Below, in pieces: positions 35,688 through 44,716 of a stretch of 64,000 nucleotides of DNA. Source of the stretch: Sinohyriopsis cumingii (taxonomy: Eukaryota; Mollusca; Bivalvia; Unionida; Unionidae); assembly GCA_028554795.2 (NCBI GenBank), contig CM068838.1, forward strand, positions 131,697,428-131,761,427, written 5' to 3'. The position numbers and the translations under genes are program-made. The notes under the pieces were generated by a model. It was not told where the DNA came from. It made no database searches and worked only from the letters and a program-made list of their open reading frames with translations. Position 1 is the first letter of the stretch; each line of letters opens with the position of its first letter.

Positions 35688-38600
35688 ACAGGAAAGAATT
35701 AAAAAACAACAATCTGCTTGATCCAATGGAGTTGCATTGGTGTCTCATGAAAAGAACTATATACACCATGCTTCCTTGCAGAAGTTTATTACCCATGAAA
35801 GCATACGCTAAAGAGGTTCAGACAATAAGGGGAGGGACATTGATTTGTCTACATCGTTACCTCTTTCATATAATTACAATGCCTCACAAACTGTATTAAT
35901 ACTGCTTTTTGCACAATGAATCCATTTTTTTCTCCAAAACTAGATTATTGGAATGAACAGATGCATTCATGTTCTCATTTATGGCACAGTTTAAGCAATA
36001 GTTTAATGAACATATGCAAGTCAGTTATATTATAATCCCTACAGAAAATAGAGTGATACGATTTTATTAAGATTTCATATTTTAACTTTAATTTAAACTG
36101 TACTATTTTGTATTAATTATCAAAGTAGTGGTTTATTTTAATCACAAATGGTCACAAAAAGTCATCCTAGATACATGTAGGTAGACATATAAACATTCTG
36201 AACATAGGACAACCACAAATTTCCTTTTGAAGTATTCCAGTCAAAGCCATTTATTTACTGCTAATCAACAATAAAACAATACCATTTTCACAGATAATTA
36301 ATCGTGACAAGATTAAAATGCCACACATTAATAATTATCAGATCTCATGTTTACTCATGCAGACCTCATCTTAAAGTCTGTGAGGCCAAAAAAGCCATGC
36401 AGGCAACAGGGCAGTTGGTGGAGTAACTATAGTATGTCTAATTTTATTTGTCGATTGGAGCATGAAGCCTAAGGCAACAGCCTTGCTTGCCTAACTTTAA
36501 AGCCAGTCCTGTACTTGAGAAGCTAAAGTTCTGCTGTTCTACTTGACACCATTTTCAGATATTTGCATCTTTAGTCAACTATTGTTATTGGTTGCTAGGC
36601 AAAATGTATGTGAATAGACAGATCCTAAGTAATTAATTTGTATGCAGTACCTTTAAAGTCTGGTAACCATTAGCTATCAAACTGTTGAGAATTTACTTTA
36701 TATTTGTAAATGTTATTTTGATTGAATTTAATTTACAATCTTTGTTGGCAACGACTAGCGATGGCAGCCAAAAAAGTAACATGGCAAGTTTGTGCTTTCG
36801 AGTGTTGCTCATGAACAAACACCTGAGGCCCTGATGCAAGTCAGCAAGACAGCCCAAGCATTGCACCAAACATTGACCACAAGATTCCAACAAAAACCAC
36901 AGGTGAGTGCTTACAAGTTTTACACATGAAATGTTTTATTTGACAAAATGGCAAAATATTAATGTCATTCATTAATTACAAGTATTTCAATGCTAGAATA
37001 GCACCAACTGTTGAAACAATTACATCATTAAATAATTAAAATAATTCTAATTGTTAAATCCTTTAAGTTATAGAATTGTCCTTTGAAGATGCTGCAAGCT
37101 TACAAATTTTAAGTCTCTCACTTACATCTGACATGATTTATTATAATCAACATTAAAAGCAAAAACAAAATATAAACAACATATTTCTTCTTAGCCCAAT
37201 ATCATGTACATGTGACACTTATCAATGGCTACTTACTATAATATCAAAGGATCTGAATAAATGAATGGAGGTAGATTCAAGCATTCAATATGCCCAGGTA
37301 AATAAAGTGATCAAACTATGAAGCTTAACCCTTCCCTGACTTGTTTTATTGAAGGGAAAAAGCAATTGTCTTGGACGAGCACCTTGGATAATTTCACTTA
37401 TCCGAATTCAAAACGGATAGTCCTGGACATCAGGCCATGGGATTTGATCAGTCCTTAAGTGAAAGTATAAAATTATTGCAAAAGAAGTTGTTTTCTAAAT
37501 ATACATGTACTGAATATTCAAGACTTTTGAAATTATTTTTTTCTTGTCCAAATATATGATCAAAATAACGACCAATTCTTTGAGCAGTATCTAGTTGTAA
37601 AATACTCTTGACATCTATGTCTTTCCATTGGTAGTCTTCATTAACTGGCTGTTCAAATGGTGATAAATAATGTCTACCTTCTACATCCACAACAGAGTTG
37701 CTATCTGAGACACAGAAAATTGCTTAGGCAGGAGTCCTCTGTATACTTGTAAAAGGTGGCAGGCAAAATTCAAAGACTTGCCAGACCTGCTTTAGCCACC
37801 TTCTGAGTGGGAAATGTGATGATCAAAAGCTGTGCTGATATTTACAATGACAAAATTCAGTGGTTGAAAAACCCCATGATGAGCATGTTGCCATTATAAG
37901 ACTATATCAAATAAACATGATGCAATAGCTGGACAGCAAGTTCAAAGACATTAACTGGGTGCTTGGTGGGAAAATGTGCTGATATTGACAATGATTGAAT
38001 TCAGAGGCAGAAAGACCAAGAGATGTAAATGTAGTCAGTTTATAAGAGTACATCAAAATAAACAACTTTATCTTTCATTATTGTGTTCGTTTCGGAGTGT
38101 AGCTGAACAAGTAGTGCATGTGACCTCAAAATCAAGACATGCTGAGACTTAGACAAAATGCTATTTGCAAATATGGATAAGTATTTTGGCGTTAATCGGC
38201 AAAGATTGTAATGAGATTCAAAAGAGGCTAATGTTGCAAGAACTGAGAGTCTGGATGGGACATTATCCAACTGTAAGGAAGTGGGTGATGCCTGGCTTAG
38301 TGCTTGGAATAAGACCTTTCCTTGGATAGACAAAACTGACAAAATTCAGTCACACTCTGATGGACAAACAAGAGCTATATGTCAGTGTTATAAAGAATGT
38401 GTAAATTAAACTTCACAGAATCCAGCAGTTCTTCTAATCTGCAAAGCTCGCATCTTCTGGGAGGGGACTGCAACTTTTGTTGGTGGGACTCCGATTTTTA
38501 CCAAAATGGGAGTCCTGGCTCCCTAATTTTAAAATCCTAGTGAAACCTCTGCAGGGCATGGTGATTTGTAGGTATTTATCCCTCCACTGCAGAGTGAAAG

Positions 38601-41600
38601 AGGAAGGGATTAAATATCCACCAAAAACATGCTGAACAATTATAGGAGCTGTACTGGAGCTGAAGCGTTTTTCTTGGCAAGTTTCATCTACTTACCTTAT
38701 GTAGAATTTCTTTCAATGTTAAATCATCTTTAAGCAATTTTCCAGAATAGATCAGCTTTTGTTGATGCAATTTCTGGAATAAATAAAAAACAATGATATG
38801 AACCATGATAACTGTCAAAATATCCCTTTTTACTAAAAAAAATTTCCAGGAAATTTGAACACAAATGTGCCAGAAAAAAATAAAACCAGTGTGCATATAT
38901 TTAGCCTACAAAGTTTTCATAAAATCCATCAAGCACTATCTATGACATGCTCAATTCTCAAAATACCCTGATTCTGAACATATTACAAGAAATTCTCACA
39001 AAAATGGATCATAGGAAAAGAAAACTAAAACCTTATTACCCATCAGCACCAACCACATTTTTTTAACAGGAAAAAAATTTTAACAAGATAAAATAGACAA
39101 AAGGTGTAAAAAGGTACTTAACATCCAGAATTATAGACATTGTTTAACAATTTTTTTAAATTGTATATCCTTAGTGATTTTCATTTTTTTAAGCTGGTCC
39201 CCGACCAACTTAAAAAATTGAAAATCACTAAGGATATACATTTTTTAAAAAATACAACAGGAATCATTTTGTTCATTCTCTTGGATAAGTTCCAGATTTC
39301 ATTAACTATGGATGTTAAACAATTTCTAAAATTCTGGATGTTAAATACCTTTGTACACCTTTTGTCTATTTTATTTTGTTCAATTTTTTTTTCTGTTAAA
39401 AAAATTAAAGCTGGACATTGCAAATATTGGATGAAGATGACAAGTATCACCTTCTATGTATAACTGAAAATGGACTTTTCCAAAAAAATGGAAAAGGATA
39501 GGAAGCAGGTTTGTTGCTTACCATGAAAACATTCATTTGGTTTGAAATGCAATCACGACAATAGTGTTAGGGACTCTCGTGACAAGCAAGTTAGAAATTA
39601 AAAATGTTATGTCCACTCCGGTGGCTTAAGTAGTTTGAGCATCTGCCTCAGTTGCAGGAAGTCACAGGTACAAACACCAGCCATGTCATACCAAAGACTT
39701 ATAAAAATTGTACAAACAGCTGCCTTGCTTGGTGCTTAGCATTAAGAGAATAGTGTCAGGATTGGGTGATCTGGTGTCTGGATAATGTATCTAGGTGGGA
39801 GATCATGCTACATGTCTGTGGCATGATGCCTCAGTGTAAGACATCACTTTAAACTGCCACAATGCAGACACTGTAGTGATATGACTGAAAAATTGTTAAA
39901 GCTATGTCAAAAATCCAAATCACACACACACTTGCACATAAATTAATGAATGATGTGATAATATTTTGTGCAAAGTTTTTATATATCCCTTTTGCTTTTC
40001 TTTTTTAAAATTTGTAGGGGATATAATTAAAAAAAGGGAAGGTAGGTGAAAATACTACACAACTTAAAAAAAAAAAGTCTACAAGCAAGTGATGAACACG
40101 CGTGTTGTTAGGGTAAAAATGACTTAGGTGCAAAACCATAAAATGCCAAAACAGTGAAAGGAAAATTTGTATAGTTTATATGTCAGTGAATGAATATGTG
40201 TATGTGCTGATGTAATTAAGAAGTCTGGATGTTAACTTTTAAGAATCCTGAGAAGCTCTCCTGCAAAAGAAATCACTTAATATGCAAGGGCAATGAGCTA
40301 AAAAAGCCTAAATGGAATAAAGACCTCTCATTGTTTGGTGAAAATTACTGTGCCTATTGATAACTTTATTTTCAGTCAGCCAATGAGGAGGCAGTATTTT
40401 ATTCAGTACAGCTGCACTACCATATTAAGCTAGCACAATCATGGCCAAACCAAATGGCAGCATTGGAGAATGGCCTGGGATTGATGAAAGGTATGACAAC
40501 AAGTCAAACTTTGTTTAGGCATACACAGTCAAATGCTGGAGCTAAACATTGGTACCAAGTTTATAGTGCTATGCAAAGTGTGGGCAGTTCTCTGCATTGC
40601 TTTCTCATGATGTTTTATATATCTACCACAACATGTGACTATGCTATATAACAATATTAAAACCATGTTATCTGAATTTTATTAGTGTCATGTAATAACA
40701 GTGTTCGATTTTCGTACCAAGTTATTAAATTGTTCCTGCTCATGCTACTTGCGACCATAAGCATTTTATCATTTATGCCCCACCCAACAAGGCACAATTT
40801 GATGCCCCTGATTTAAGAGATGCGTCAGCAAATGTATCCAACACACTACATTTGTCTGAAAAAGAACATTTACCATTATTTATCCTCTTTTCTAGACTTT
40901 GTTCCTCATTTAAAATGAAGATGACATTTTTAAACTATATGGAATACATTCACTGTTTGACTCCAGGTGTGAAGTACTTTTGAACTCGTGTACATTAGAG
41001 TTAATTTTAACAATTACTCGACATTTTCTGTGTCAGACATGTAGCATGATGTCCCACCCAGTCACATTATCCTGATACCAGGCCGACCAGTCCTAACACT
41101 AACCTCTTAATGCTGAGCGCCAAGCAATGCACCCGTTAGTACCATTTTTAAAAGTCTTTGGTATGATTCAAACGGGCATCCAACCCATGACCTCCCGCAT
41201 CCAAGGCAGACGCTCTAGCCACTAGACCATCAGAGCAGTTTCCTCATTTTGTGTGTTCGTCTCATCTTTATTTACTTTAAAACACACAAGTTTGTGATAT
41301 ATATAGACTGAAAATGTGTAAATACACACTCTGGCTTCTCACAATCCTAAACTTACATTTTTATTTTATGTTCTGACCCATTTGCCATTTATCATACTGC
41401 CTAATTGAGTAAAATAATTACCAAGTGACTTTATTACGTGAATGTGCTAGAAATTGGTAAAATGTAATTAATATTAAAACAATTACAAGTGATAATATTT
41501 AGGTGTATAACATTATATATACAGAAAACATGCAAATGACTATTTCAGTGTGTATTTCGGTTGTTAAGCATATTTAGGCGTTTTTTGTAACCATAAATAT

Positions 41601-42133
41601 GGATCCTACATTGGTCAAGAAATTCCCATTCGGGAATGCAAACCTTATGACAGTGCTGGGGACTCCCTGATGACAATTTGGTTAGAAATATAAATGAATT
41701 AATAAAATGACTTCCTGGCGACAACTGGGTTAAAAAGTATAAATTAATGAATGAAATGACCAAGTTTTGTGCATTTTTTAAAGTATCAATGATACTTTTC
41801 CTTTTTAAAAGCAGTAGGGAGGTAAAAACAGCACAGTAAGTAATTGAATATTATAGTTGTATTCATCAAAATCGTTACCAATAATAAAAAGTAGTTTAAA
41901 AAAAAAAATGCCAACAGACTATACTATCAACTGTGACGTGATTTGTGACATGTATCATATCCTTTATAAACATGGCGGATGATATGTCATCAGCTTACTG
42001 GTTTACTAGGATAGACGTCCTGCAGATGTTGTTTCAACTTTCCAACTGTCCATCCAAGCATGCACTCAACAGTATGGTCCTCGAAACGCTGATTTGGCGC
42101 CTTTATAACCAATGTTACAGAATCTAGATCCAT
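21941..42133 (-). CDS. HERPUD2: HERPUD/HERP, ER-membrane ubiquitin-like protein, eight coding exons
   Basis: Coding exons on the minus strand, all with GT/AG borders and compatible phases: 42133-41999, 38773-38696, 34644-34546, 33565-33444, 32698-32564, 29714-29418, 28406-28286 and 22102-21941. Together they give 382 codons plus stop, close to the human HERPUD1/2 length of about 390-405. Residues ~5-85 form the ubiquitin-like domain; the middle is Pro/Gln/Tyr/Met-rich; ~254-296 holds the conserved RDWLDYIYTFSR stretch and membrane hairpin ending YQAGWFP; the C-terminus reads MWTFISTFFLSLVP-QQPP. HERP works in ER-associated degradation with the HRD1 ligase and is induced by the unfolded protein response. 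Whether this is the HERPUD1 or HERPUD2 type cannot be settled; invertebrates generally have one. The exon model was built by eye, but the fit is unambiguous. Confidence 0.93.
23150..23781 (-). pseudogene. tyrosine recombinase region of the DIRS fossil
   Basis: KSLLHFLMALASACTVSKLH matches the start of the DIRS recombinase catalytic part ('K..FLLALAS.RR.SELHAL'), and further on ALKRNVSIQDITVGCHAEST matches its end ('S...I...A.W.S..TF...YL'). These enzymes integrate a circular cDNA. Interrupted. Confidence 0.6.
24360..24622 (-). pseudogene. RNase H region of the DIRS fossil
   Basis: ITLGTNASAHSGDTH followed by GEQPLHINFLEIKAVIKPF corresponds to the DIRS RNase H pattern 'TDAS..GWGAHL ... LHINVLEL.AV..AL'. 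It follows the reverse transcriptase region as in intact DIRS elements. Interrupted. Confidence 0.6.
24780..25140 (-). pseudogene. reverse transcriptase region of the DIRS fossil
   Basis: Readings such as SDTYFHISIHPLSQTFSPFS and LGHPGFLVNWEKLDLHPSQN correspond to the DIRS/Ngaro reverse transcriptase motifs 'DAYFHIPIHP.HRKFLRF' and 'GF.VN..KS.L.PSQ...FLG'. Interrupted. Confidence 0.7.
26035..26472 (-). pseudogene. gag-like region of the DIRS fossil
   Basis: Begins MPPGMTCAELQANLDEDLAH and continues with Asp/Glu-rich and aromatic segments (VKLLVDFGEEETFFLAHSPI). It lies upstream of the reverse transcriptase, where DIRS elements encode their Gag. Assignment rests mainly on position. Confidence 0.4.
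28286..28406 (-). CDS. HERPUD2: HERPUD coding exon 7
   Basis: 121 nt: YQAGWFPLRREN completes the membrane hairpin's cytosolic edge, followed by an Asn/Gln-rich tail and DRPVEN. The donor is GTATGC, a less common but acceptable form; phase 0 into exon 8. Confidence 0.9.
29030..29250 (-). mobile_element. SINE family B copy in HERPUD intron 6
   Basis: Minus strand: AGTGGCCAAGTGGTCTAAAG head, GATCACTGCCATCTCACCTC, GTGAGAAAGCTTGCC and GTGGTTCTTTCCGGGGTTTT, colinear with the copy at 13686-13872. Full-length head and most of the body are kept. Confidence 0.65.
29418..29714 (-). CDS. HERPUD2: HERPUD coding exon 6, membrane region
   Basis: 297 nt. It begins with a Gln/Pro-rich stretch, has an acidic patch (MDDNDDEFG) and then the most conserved HERP block, RDWLDYIYTFSRLLVLISIV followed by a second hydrophobic run. 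Together these form the membrane-inserted hairpin that holds the protein in the ER with both ends cytosolic. Donor GTAAGT. Confidence 0.93.
29918..30093 (-). mobile_element. SINE family A, 5'-truncated copy in HERPUD intron 5
   Basis: Central and 3' parts only (GGCATGATGCCCC-like block, CAATTTTTCAGTCATATC on the plus strand). It adjoins a (TG)n run at 29921-29949, which is the expanded CA tail of the element. The tRNA head is missing, the usual 5' truncation of retroposed copies. Confidence 0.7.
30094..32500. other. HERPUD intron 5 remainder, with a mollusc-type repeat
   Basis: No coding exon was found apart from HERPUD exon 5 further on. About 30840-31440 is a degenerate interspersed repeat with phrases such as TGACCT-GACCTCAAGGT, CAACACACCTAATTATGATGTAT and GGATGGATGGACAAATGGAC. 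It ends in a hairpin CCCCACTTTT-ctctg-AAAAGTGGGG near 31427-31452. Such endings recall Helitron-like elements but no CTRR end was confirmed. Confidence 0.35.
32564..32698 (-). CDS. HERPUD2: HERPUD coding exon 5
   Basis: 135 nt encoding a Pro/Tyr/Met/Gln-rich segment (MPQIPQYPSVPVMPAA, then YAQYMAQYMQQ). It corresponds to the YAHQYYMQYQ region of vertebrate HERP. Acceptor TTATTTTCAG, donor GTAAGT, leaving TA of a Tyr codon. Confidence 0.9.
33444..33565 (-). CDS. HERPUD2: HERPUD coding exon 4
   Basis: 122 nt encoding a Ser/Thr-rich linker containing SDGLRYRGPQSS, comparable with SEGLRQR in vertebrate HERP. Acceptor TTTTATCCAG, donor GTAAGT, leaving two bases of a Gly codon. Confidence 0.88.
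34546..34644 (-). CDS. HERPUD2: HERPUD coding exon 3
   Basis: 33 codons beginning YEDGSNRHTVHLVCSPS, which completes the ubiquitin-like domain (HMVHLVC in vertebrates), then a polar linker. Acceptor TATTTTCCAG, donor GTGAGA, phase 0 on both sides. Confidence 0.93.
34647..38690. other. HERPUD intron 2
   Basis: No conserved exon recognised. Holds a (GA)n microsatellite at about 35653-35684. A minus-strand frame at 37448-37690 (DVEGRHYLSPFEQPVNEDYQ...) has an unusually protein-like composition and an acceptor-like TTCTGTGTCTCAG in front, but no family match and no phase-compatible role in HERPUD. Confidence 0.35.
38696..38773 (-). CDS. HERPUD2: HERPUD coding exon 2
   Basis: 26 codons (KLHQQKLIYSGKLLKDDLTL...) preceded by TTTATTCCAG and followed by GTAAGT. 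This is the central strand and loop of the ubiquitin-like domain, equivalent to DQRLVYSGRLLPDHLQL in vertebrate HERP. Phase 0 on both sides. Confidence 0.93.
39055..39408. repeat. long fold-back (inverted) repeat in HERPUD intron 1
   Basis: The left arm (39055-39200) and right arm (39204-39408) are complementary over most of their length. Inner arms of about 38 bp (TGTATATCCTTAGTGATTTT against its complement) meet at GGTCCCCGACC. Outer blocks CATCCAGAATTATAGACATTG and CACCTTTTGTCTATTTTAT pair across about 70 bp of unpaired sequence in the right arm. A transcript through the intron could form a long hairpin. Probable MITE or fold-back element. Confidence 0.75.
39611..39940 (+). mobile_element. 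SINE family A copy in HERPUD intron 1
   Basis: Plus strand, with tRNA-like head (ACTCCGGTGGCTTAAGTAG), the GAGATCATGCTACATGTCTG / GGCATGATGCC central block, GACTGAAAAATTGTTAAAGC and a CACACACACA tail. It is nearly complete but more diverged than the copy at 12474. Confidence 0.75.
41032..41240 (-). mobile_element. SINE family A copy lacking its 3' part
   Basis: Minus strand with head and centre (plus-strand GACATGTAGCATGATGTCCC to GACCATCAGAGCAG), ending inside the central block instead of running to the CA tail. Loss of the 3' part is unusual for retroposition and suggests a later deletion. Confidence 0.7.
41999..42133 (-). CDS. HERPUD2: HERPUD coding exon 1
   Basis: 45 codons beginning MDLDSVTLVIKAPNQRFED, the first half of the ubiquitin-like fold, ending DVYPSKP before the donor GTAAGC. 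Phase 0 at the junction. The ATG at 42133-42131 is the first in frame with the conserved VTLVIKAPNQ and matches the HERP N-terminus in length. Confidence 0.93.
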
Positions 42134-42640
42134 TCTATCTACACAAAATAACCTAACCTCAAAACTTTCAATCAGATCCCTTCTACTTCTGAGGCCTTTT
42201 CGGTTCCAGAAAGCGAAGCAAGCAATGGACTTCCTGCCTATTCTGCCTTGAAGTATGAAACGACAAATAATTCTCTTTCCTATTTGATGATGAATAATTC
42301 TTCTTCACACTGGCTACTTTTTGCGCTGTTCTTCCAGAAATTCGTGTTGCAAATAAACAACTGCCGACGTTCGTTTTGGTTTCTATCTATTCGGAAGTAG
42401 TCAATGATGACGTTTAGTCATGTGTCTGCATGGACTATTTGGCGAAATCTGATTGGTTAATAAAAAATATAGAGAATATTATCGGGTTATGAGGGCGCTC
42501 TACGGTTATTGTGTACTTCTGAGAGAGTGACATGTGTCAGGAGAAGTTGTTTACAGTTGCAACATTGACAAAGGAGAGAACGTTAGCATACCTCTAGATT
42601 ACTTTCACGTAATGTGACTGAAATTTCTTTGGATATTGTA
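42134..42640 (-). promoter_or_regulatory. HERPUD2: HERPUD 5' UTR and promoter region
   Basis: The ~270 bp upstream of the ATG contain no strong splice acceptor and are probably 5' UTR. GATGACGT (42406-42413), the core of ATF6/XBP1 and CRE-type sites, is followed upstream on the coding strand by CCAAT-N9-CCAAA (42456-42438). The vertebrate HERPUD1 promoter is driven by the ER stress element CCAAT-N9-CCACG, so this is a partial match (second half 3 of 5). Transcription start not determinable by eye. Confidence 0.4.
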
Positions 42641-43690
42641 CTTCTGGAATTTATACAGGATTTAAGCACACCCATATAAGTAGTCATATAATATACTACA
42701 TAACACATGTTACTTTTGTTTTGCACTACATACGTATCTGCGTCGGAGTCTTACATGTAGGACTATAGTCTGACTCTACATCCCCGTTTGTTTGTATCTA
42801 TTTTAAAAAGAGAAGGCATAAAGTCTATAACAAGGCACAAAACGTCATTTTATATATTGATTTAAAGTTCCAACCTGATTGTCACCAGGATGTCCCAAAC
42901 ACTGTCAACTTGCTGGCGTTTCGAATCGCACGGAAGTTTCTTTAGCAACACGGTCGCCATATTTGCTGGGGCAGGTGTGTTGTTCCCTGTCTTTAAAGGT
43001 CTCATTAATTTCGTAAATTCTAGATTTTCATCTCTTTGAACACGTGCATATAGGAGTTCCTCCTGTTTCACTGCACAATCTGTTTTAGAGATATTAAAAC
43101 TAGAGATCTCGAATACTGGACACATATGAGTGTTTACTAGAATATTCTAGAAGAATGCTGGCCGATTCGGCCAAATTATGGACTGATTCGAACCAATTGA
43201 AATATAAGAAAAGCCATGGAACACACAATCATGATTGGTTTAGGTGTTATTCCTGTATTCGCAAACAGAATGTAAAAGTTTGATCTTCAGCTTTAAATTA
43301 AGTGAGATATTTGTTACTACATTTCATGCTGAAATCAGAACAAAAGTGATATGAAGTATAGCATTAAGATATTTTGAAAACCAAAATATTGAAAATATAT
43401 AGGTATGTTTTGAATATATTTTATAAATCGGGCTAGTGTAGCCACTTCCTACAATATCAAATAGTAATGCACATAGATTTATCCATGATTTTCACTGATT
43501 CCTCGTGCAAGTCGTGCTTTCATCCGTAAAAAAAAAGTTGGTCAAGCGTACTTTACCGCTCTCGTTGAATTTGTATCTTTTGAATAAAGTCTCTTGTGGA
43601 CACACAGCAGCACCGTCCCAAAACATATAACTGGTTAGAGCTTCAGGGCTGCCACTTCAATGATTTAAATATAACGGAGTTTTTTTTTGT
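42641..43690. other. spacer between HERPUD and the Polinton
   Basis: Mostly non-coding. A minus-strand ATG in the context CAAATATGGCGACC at about 42962 opens a short frame reading MATVLLKKLPCDSKRQQVDS that ends by 42862, with a possible donor CAG-GTTGGA near its end. It could be a first exon of an unknown gene, but nothing supports it further. Confidence 0.3.
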
Positions 43691-43696
43691 GTTATT
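43691..43696 (+). repeat. Polinton target duplication, left
   Basis: GTTATT directly before the left terminal repeat; an identical hexamer directly follows the right terminal repeat. Confidence 0.9.
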
Positions 43697-44075
43697 AGTA
43701 GTAAATGGGGGCACCCTAGCGACAATGGGAATTAGCATTACAAGACCCCTTGGGCAACTCTAGCGACAATGGAAAATTAACATGGAGAAAAATCGTGGGA
43801 CAATCTGGCGACAAGGGAAATTAACATGGAGAAAAATCGTGGGTCACTCTAGCGACAAGGGGAATTTAACATGGAACTATAGTGTGGGTCTGTCTAGCGA
43901 CAAGGGGAAATTAACATGGGAATAGAGTTTGGGTTTGTCTAGGGACAAGGGGAATTGAATATGGGATTTTTTTTTTAAATTTAAATTTAAATTTAAAAAA
44001 AGGGGTAGGCAATGGAAAGGCTATCTCTTTTCGAGAAATATGGCTGGCCCTGAAAAGGGCCTTTGGGTTTTCTTC
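43697..44075 (+). repeat. Polinton left terminal inverted repeat
   Basis: Contains six head-to-tail subrepeats of 44-45 bp marked by CTAGCGACAAGGGGAA (near 43717, 43761, 43806, 43850, 43895 and 43940), then an AAATTTAAATTTAAATTTAAA palindrome-like run (about 43977-43998). The inner end carries the histone-type 3'-end signal described separately. The right repeat is its near-identical complement, with only a few substitutions and a short indel. Confidence 0.92.
44024..44061 (-). terminator. histone-type mRNA 3' end A (in left TIR)
   Basis: On the minus strand: CCCAAA, then the stem-loop GGCCCTTTTCAGGGCC (44061-44046), then AGCCA, then the purine-rich CGAAAAGAGA (HDE-like, about 44033-44024). 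Starts 31 nt after the stop codon of the 44093-44479 gene. It fits the metazoan replication-dependent histone 3' end (A-rich lead, 6-bp stem with UUUC loop, cleavage sequence near ACCCA, U7-binding element). Confidence 0.85.
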
Positions 44076-44092
44076 TTCTTCTTCTTCTGCTT

Positions 44093-44479
44093 CTAATTTC
44101 TTCTTTTTCTCCACCAAGTTCTTATTTTATCTCCAACACTCTTTCTCTTCTTCTCTTTCTTTTTCTCCTGCTCTTCTTTCTTCTTCTCTTCCTCCTCTTC
44201 TTTCTTCCTCTTCTCATTTTCTTCTTCTTTTTCAATCTTTTCGTTCCATTTGCTTATTCTTATTCTTTCCTCTTCATCCTCCTTCTCCTCCTTTATCTCT
44301 TTCATGACACCACTAATCTTGTCCTTTACCTTTTTTAAGTTATTAATTTCCATCTTTACACGATGGGGACTATAGGAATAATGGTCTTCAACCAGTCTTA
44401 TTAACATCTGCTCCATCATTCCTAAGTTGTCTAAAACGTCTTGTAATGTTTGTATTTTGTCCATTTGGTTAGAAGCCAT
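44093..44479 (-). CDS. coiled-coil accessory protein 3 (Polinton left end)
   Basis: 128 codons. N-terminal ~65 residues are helical (MDKIQTLQDVLDNLGMMEQM...), followed by a long Lys/Glu coiled coil (residues ~65-115) and a basic C-terminus (IRTWWRKRRN). Shares layout with the next two genes: short helical head, charged coiled coil. No known family. Upstream: TATA-like AGTATAAGAA at about 44530-44540 and the shared element GGGGATGTTTTCCTTCACG (44541-44570, second copy 44611-44640). Its mRNA would end at the histone-type signal in the terminal repeat. Confidence 0.75.
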   Translation of the reverse strand: MASNQMDKIQTLQDVLDNLGMMEQMLIRLVEDHYSYSPHRVKMEINNLKKVKDKISGVMKEIKEEKEDEEERIRISKWNEKIEKEEENEKRKKEEEEEKKKEEQEKKKEKKRKSVGDKIRTWWRKRRN

Positions 44480-44540
44480 CTTCTTTTTTTATTCTTTGCA
44501 GAATGGTTTGAACGACGAATACTATGGGTTCTTATACTTA

Positions 44541-44640
44541 AAGCGCGTACGTGAAGGAAAACATCCCCCTAAAACGTAAAATTGATCTTACCTAGATCAT
44601 GACCAAACAACGCGCGAACGTGAAGGAAAACATCCCCCTA
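44541..44640 (-). promoter_or_regulatory. shared upstream promoter element, two copies
   Basis: Plus-strand CGTGAAGGAAAACATCCCC, preceded by a GCGCG core, occurs at 44541-44570 and again at 44611-44640. The ~60 bp between (AAATTGATCTTACCTAGATC and ATGACCAAA) are also kept in the promoter of the next gene (45658-45750). It lies directly upstream of the TATA box. Confidence 0.75.
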
Positions 44641-44716
44641 CTTTTTCATTTCATATAATAAAACCGAAACTATACTTTCTAATTTCATATAATAAAAACC
44701 CAAACTATACTCTCCA

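Noticed and set aside
41974-42127. Plus-strand frame starting ATGGCGGATGATATG opposite HERPUD exon 1
   Set aside because: It is antisense to a secure HERPUD exon with conserved protein sequence and lacks any independent support.
42862-43125. Minus-strand frame MATVLLKKLPCDSKRQQVDS upstream of HERPUD
   Set aside because: No family match, very short, and a usable donor is only one of several chance GT sites. Kept only as a remark in the spacer entry.
44063-44338. Plus-strand Leu/Phe/Ser-rich frame opposite the coiled-coil gene (and similar ones at 45200-45563)
   Set aside because: Antisense of Glu/Lys codon repeats; looks like a membrane protein only because GAA/GAG/AAG read backwards as TTC/CTC/CTT.
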